Notes under the pieces: generated by a model
Told to the model about the DNA's origin: nothing
Databases searched by the model: none
The model's input: only the letters and a program-made list of their open reading frames with translations
Made by a program: the position numbers and the translations under genes
Shown here: positions 60,603 through 64,000 of the stretch, in pieces
Numbering within the stretch: the first letter of the stretch is position 1
How the letters are laid out: every line of letters starts with the position of its first letter
Source of the DNA: Pseudomonas sp. GM18
GTDB lineage: Bacteria; Pseudomonadota; Gammaproteobacteria; Pseudomonadales; Pseudomonadaceae
Reading direction: 5' to 3'
Length of the DNA stretch: 64,000 nt
NCBI RefSeq assembly: GCF_000282195.1
Contig: NZ_AKJT01000070.1
Span: forward strand, 1 to 64,000

Positions 60603-62036
60603 ATGCTGCGCAAACTCTCACTGGCCCTTGCCGTGTCTTGTGCGTCCAATGGAATGGCCTGGGCAGCAGAAGCGCCCTTATCGACCAAGACCGACCTGGT
60701 CAGCGTCTATCAGGAAGCGGTGGATAACAACGCCGATATCGCCGCCGCCCGTGCCCAATACGGCGCCCAGAAGGAAGTCGTGCCCCAGGCCCGCGCCGGG
60801 CTGCTGCCCAACCTGTCGGCCGGTGCCAACATGAACGACACCCGTACCGCGCTCGATCAGCCATCGGTGACCTCGAACCGCAGCGGCACGGTGTATCAGG
60901 CGACCCTGTCGCAACCGATTTTCCGCGCCGACCGCTGGTTCCAGTTCCAGGCCGCCAAGGACGTCAACGAACAGGCCGCCTTGCAACTCTCGGCCACCGA
61001 ACAGAACCTGATCCTGCAAAGCGCCGAAAGCTACTTCAACGTGCTGCGCAGCCAGGACAACCTGGCCTCGACCAAGGCCGAAGAAGCCGCCTTCAAGCGC
61101 CAGCTCGACCAGTCCAACGAGCGCTTCGACGTCGGCCTGTCGGACAAGACCGACGTGCTGCAATCCCAGGCCAGTTACGATACGGCACGGGCCAACCGGA
61201 TTCTCGCTCAGCGTCAGGTGGATGACGCGTTCGAAGCGCTGATCACCCTGACCAACCGTCAATACAACTCGATCCAGGGCATCGTCCACACCTTGCCGAT
61301 CCTGCCGCCGGCGCCGAACGACGCCAAGGCCTGGGTCGACACCGCCGCCAAGCAGAACCTCAACCTGCTGGCCAGCAACTACGCGGTAAGCGCCGCCGAG
61401 GAAACCCTCAAGCAGCGCAAGGCCGGACACGCGCCCACTCTGGATGCGGTCGCGCAATACAAGAAAGGTGACAACGACGCCCTCGGCTTTACCAACCCGA
61501 GCGCTACCGGCGTGCGTTACGGCGGCGATGTCGAGCAGCGCACCGTCGGCCTGCAATTGAGCATTCCGATCTACAGCGGCGGGTTGACCAGTTCTCAGGT
61601 ACGCGAGTCTTACTCTCGACTGGACCAGACCGAGCAACAACGCGAAGCCCTGCGTCGCCAGGTCGTGGAAAACACCCGCAACCTGCACCGCGCCGTCAAC
61701 ACCGACGTCGAGCAGGTGCAGGCACGCCGGCAGTCGATCATCTCCAACCAAAGCGCGGTGGAAGCGACCGAAATCGGTTATCAGGTGGGGACGCGCAACA
61801 TCGTCGACGTACTCGATGCCCAGCGTCAGCTGTACACCTCGGTGCGCAACTACAACAACACGCGCTACGACTACATCCTCGACAACCTGCGCCTGAAACA
61901 GGCCGCCGGCACTTTGAACCCGGGGGATTTGCAGGACCTGACGCGTTATCTCAAGGCCGACTACAACCCGGACAAGGACTTCTTGCCGCCGGATCTGGCG
62001 AAGGCTGCGGCCGACCAGCTCAAAGCCAGGCCTTAA
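60603..62036 (+). CDS. tolC: TolC family outer-membrane protein
   Basis: 477 residues with a signal peptide cleaved near residue 22 (NGMAWA). It has the two-fold repeated outer-membrane-factor layout: long coiled-coil helices (VYQEAVDNNADIAAARAQYG; LKQRKAGHAPTLDAVAQYKK) and the barrel strands. It forms the trimeric outer-membrane tunnel of efflux pumps or type I secretion. No inner-membrane partner is adjacent. The 180 bp upstream contain its promoter region, which is divergent from the thiC leader, and no other gene. Confidence 0.92.
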   Translation: MLRKLSLALAVSCASNGMAWAAEAPLSTKTDLVSVYQEAVDNNADIAAARAQYGAQKEVVPQARAGLLPNLSAGANMNDTRTALDQPSVTSNRSGTVYQATLSQPIFRADRWFQFQAAKDVNEQAALQLSATEQNLILQSAESYFNVLRSQDNLASTKAEEAAFKRQLDQSNERFDVGLSDKTDVLQSQASYDTARANRILAQRQVDDAFEALITLTNRQYNSIQGIVHTLPILPPAPNDAKAWVDTAAKQNLNLLASNYAVSAAEETLKQRKAGHAPTLDAVAQYKKGDNDALGFTNPSATGVRYGGDVEQRTVGLQLSIPIYSGGLTSSQVRESYSRLDQTEQQREALRRQVVENTRNLHRAVNTDVEQVQARRQSIISNQSAVEATEIGYQVGTRNIVDVLDAQRQLYTSVRNYNNTRYDYILDNLRLKQAAGTLNPGDLQDLTRYLKADYNPDKDFLPPDLAKAAADQLKARP

Positions 62037-62047
62037 AAAACAAAAGC

Positions 62048-62092
62048 AAAAGATCGTCCGAAGGCTCGGGCCGCGTTCGGACGATCTTTTTT
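62048..62092. terminator. Bidirectional terminator between tolC and waaA
   Basis: AAAAGATCGTCCGAA and TTCGGACGATCTTTT form a perfect 15-bp stem with A and T runs on the outside (TTTTTT follows on the plus strand). It ends both convergent genes. Confidence 0.93.
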
Positions 62093-62108
62093 GTTCGCGC
62101 GACTCGGT

Positions 62109-63386
62109 CTACCGATCGATCAACCTGCCCAACCCATCCAGCAACCGCTGCAACGCGCCCTGATTGGTTCGCATCACCTTCAGCCCCGCCTCCGCCATCC
62201 GCTGTGCGTCGCGCGGCAGTTCGAACAGCCGCTGCACCGCCAGCGCCAGACTTTCGGCATCATCGACTTCGGCCAACGCTCCGGCGCTGCGCAACTGCGC
62301 GGCGATTTCGAGGAAGTTGAACAGGTGCGGCCCACTGAGCACCGGCTTGGCCAAGGCCGCCGGTTCCAGCAGGTTATGGCCGCCGTTGGGCACCAGGCTG
62401 CCACCGACGAAAGCGCTGTCGGCCAAGGCGTAGAGAAACAGCAACTCGCCCATGGTGTCGCCCAGCAGCACCGAAGTGTCTGCGTTCACCGGCTCGCCCG
62501 TCGAACGCCGCACCGTGGCGAAACCTTTTTGCCGGCACAACTCAAACACCGGGTTGAAGCGCTCCGGATGACGCGGCACCAGAATCAGCAAGGCATCGGG
62601 ATGATTGGCCAGCAGCCGACGATGGGCATCCAGCACCACCTCGTCTTCACCTTCATGGGTACTCGCAGCGATCCACACCGGGCGTTCCTGCGCCTGCCAT
62701 TGTCCGCGCAACTCGGCAGCACGCAGCAGCAGTTGCGGGTCGATGGTCAGGTCGAACTTGATCGAACCGGTCACTTCGACGGTTTCCGGGCGTGCACCCA
62801 AATCGCGGAAACGCTGCGCTTCGGCTTCGGTCTGCACCGCGAACAGGCTCATCTCGGCGAGCATCGGCCGGGTCAGTTTATGGAAGCGACCATAGCCTTT
62901 GGCCGAGCGCTCAGACAGTCGCGCATTGGCCAGGGCCACGGGAATTCCGCGTTTGGCGCACTGATGGATATGGTTGGGCCAGAGCTCGGTTTCCATGATC
63001 ACCGCCAGTTTCGGCCGGGCCCGATCAAGGAATCGCGCCGCAGCGCAAGGCAAATCGTAAGGCAAATAGCAGTGCTGAATGCGCGGCTCGTTGGCAAACA
63101 GCGCCTGGATGCGCTCGGACCCGGTCGGGGTCATGCAGGTAACGGTAATCGGCAGCGTCGGATAACGTTGCAGCAAGGCACGAATCATCGGGGCTGCGGC
63201 GATGCTTTCGCCCACCGACACCGCGTGCACCCAGAGGCCGTCCGGCTTCATCGCCGGCAGCGCGAGGGAGAAACGCTCGCCAATACGTTTGGCATACGCC
63301 GGCGCCTTGCGCGCCCGCAGCCAGAGCCGAATCGCTACCAATGGCAGCCCCAGGTAAAACAGCGCGGTGTAGAGAGTTCTATTCAT
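62109..63386 (-). CDS. waaA: Kdo transferase WaaA (KdtA)
   Basis: A 425-residue GT-B glycosyltransferase that adds Kdo to lipid IVA at the inner membrane. An N-terminal membrane anchor (MNRTLYTALFYLGLPLVAI) precedes the domain with WVHAVSVGES and ETELWPN. The C-terminal nucleotide-sugar domain has FVGGSLVPNGGHNLLEPA. I start at MNRTLYT (63386). The upstream extension overlaps the LysR gene and is rejected. Confidence 0.96.
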   Translation of the reverse strand: MNRTLYTALFYLGLPLVAIRLWLRARKAPAYAKRIGERFSLALPAMKPDGLWVHAVSVGESIAAAPMIRALLQRYPTLPITVTCMTPTGSERIQALFANEPRIQHCYLPYDLPCAAARFLDRARPKLAVIMETELWPNHIHQCAKRGIPVALANARLSERSAKGYGRFHKLTRPMLAEMSLFAVQTEAEAQRFRDLGARPETVEVTGSIKFDLTIDPQLLLRAAELRGQWQAQERPVWIAASTHEGEDEVVLDAHRRLLANHPDALLILVPRHPERFNPVFELCRQKGFATVRRSTGEPVNADTSVLLGDTMGELLFLYALADSAFVGGSLVPNGGHNLLEPAALAKPVLSGPHLFNFLEIAAQLRSAGALAEVDDAESLALAVQRLFELPRDAQRMAEAGLKVMRTNQGALQRLLDGLGRLIDR

Positions 63387-63408
63387 GGCGGCGGAGTTTA
63401 TCGGTTTT

Positions 63409-64000
63409 TTAGCCGATCGCCTGCAAGTGCACGGCAAAACGTTCCGCCAGCCAACGAGCTGCCGGACCGAGAGGCTCGTCGCGGCGCCAGACCAGTTCAA
63501 CAATCAAGGCCGGCGGCGTCCATTCGCTGGTCAGTTCGACCATCAGATTCTGATACGCCGGGTACTGCACCACATGGCGCGGCAACCAGGCCCAGCCAAG
63601 GCCGCGCATCACCCATTCGGCCATCACATAGAAACTGTCGGCCCGCCAGACCTGTGGGCTGGCCGGCTCACTGCCGGGATAGACGCTGGATTGCGTGGAC
63701 ATCAGCAACTGTCGGTGCTGCGCCAGTTGCTGGCAATTGACCTGCGTCTGCTGCGCCAATGGATGCCCCACGCCGCACACCGTGACCATTTCAACGCTGC
63801 CCAGCACTCGGCGTTCGAGGGCTTCGGGAATCTGCTCGTGATAAAACAGCAAGCCCAGGTCGGCCCGGCGCTCCACCAGTTTGCGCGCGACATCGCCCTG
63901 GGCGGCACTGGTCAGTTGCACTTCGAGACTGGGGAATCGTTCGGCCAGGGCCTCGAAGCTTTCAACCACTGCCTGATAAGGCATTGCCTCGTCCTGAGCC
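63409..64000 (-). CDS. LysR family regulator, C-terminal part
   Basis: About 197 residues of the effector-binding domain are present. The N-terminal DNA-binding part lies beyond the window. The type-2 periplasmic-binding fold is seen in FEALAERFPSLEVQLTSAAQ, RRADLGLLFYHEQIP and GLGWAWLPRHVV. The reading frame stays open to position 64000, so this is a partial gene, not a truncated one. The effector and target genes are unknown. Confidence 0.85.
   Translation of the reverse strand, partial: AQDEAMPYQAVVESFEALAERFPSLEVQLTSAAQGDVARKLVERRADLGLLFYHEQIPEALERRVLGSVEMVTVCGVGHPLAQQTQVNCQQLAQHRQLLMSTQSSVYPGSEPASPQVWRADSFYVMAEWVMRGLGWAWLPRHVVQYPAYQNLMVELTSEWTPPALIVELVWRRDEPLGPAARWLAERFAVHLQAIG

Overview
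The window is a chromosomal segment of a Pseudomonas, most likely of the P. fluorescens lineage. The evidence is a GC-rich sequence, three families of hairpin repeats typical of fluorescent pseudomonads, and a gene order (dnaB, rplI-rpsR-rpsF, rlmB, rnr, purA, hisZ, hflCK, hflX, hfq, miaA, mutL, amiB, tsaE, nnrD, queG, orn, rsgA, motBA, rhdA, psd, serB, parC, parE, cpdA, nudF, thiC, tolC, waaA) that I recall as the conserved block around PA4930-PA4990 of P. aeruginosa. The synteny is from memory, not from a search.

Layout. 0-10 kb: ygiQ, dnaB, the ribosomal S6/S18/L9 operon with an embedded membrane protein, and the rlmB-rnr pair, nearly all on the minus strand. 10.2-15.5 kb: two tandem tRNA-Leu(CAG) units, each with its own promoter and terminator, then a ferric-iron ABC transporter (binding protein and fused permease, no ATPase) behind a Fur-box-like site, then a chemoreceptor. 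15.5-28.5 kb: a run of minus-strand housekeeping genes, purA-hisZ, hflKC, hfq-hflX, and the tightly overlapping nnrD-tsaE-amiB-mutL-miaA chain. 28.5-32.1 kb: queG, a TRIC-like channel, orn and rsgA.

32.1-36.0 kb is the accessory part, lying between rsgA and motB. It carries a truncated TIR-like gene translationally coupled to a TIR-domain gene whose usual catalytic Glu position is Ala. A two-gene operon follows: a winged-helix protein and a nucleotidyltransferase that resembles an AbiE-type toxin, with a perfect palindrome just upstream and near-identical 22-bp sequences on either side. Next come a small unknown gene and a fragment of a DinD-like gene. This looks like a turnover site for defence or toxin-antitoxin cargo and is the best candidate for a poorly described system.

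36-46 kb: motBA, an HDOD protein, rhdA, psd, a PilZ-like protein (without the fimX neighbour known in P. aeruginosa), serB, and a membrane protein ending in what looks like a degenerate class III cyclase domain. 46-56 kb: a PqiC-like lipoprotein, parC, a retropepsin-like protease, a secreted phytase-family esterase, parE, yqiA, cpdA, a DUF1249 protein and nudF. 56-64 kb: a DUF3298-type lipoprotein, the thiC-cytX thiamine genes under a TPP riboswitch, a TolC-family outer-membrane protein, waaA and the end of a LysR regulator that runs off the window. No CRISPR array, rRNA, insertion sequence or intact prophage was seen.
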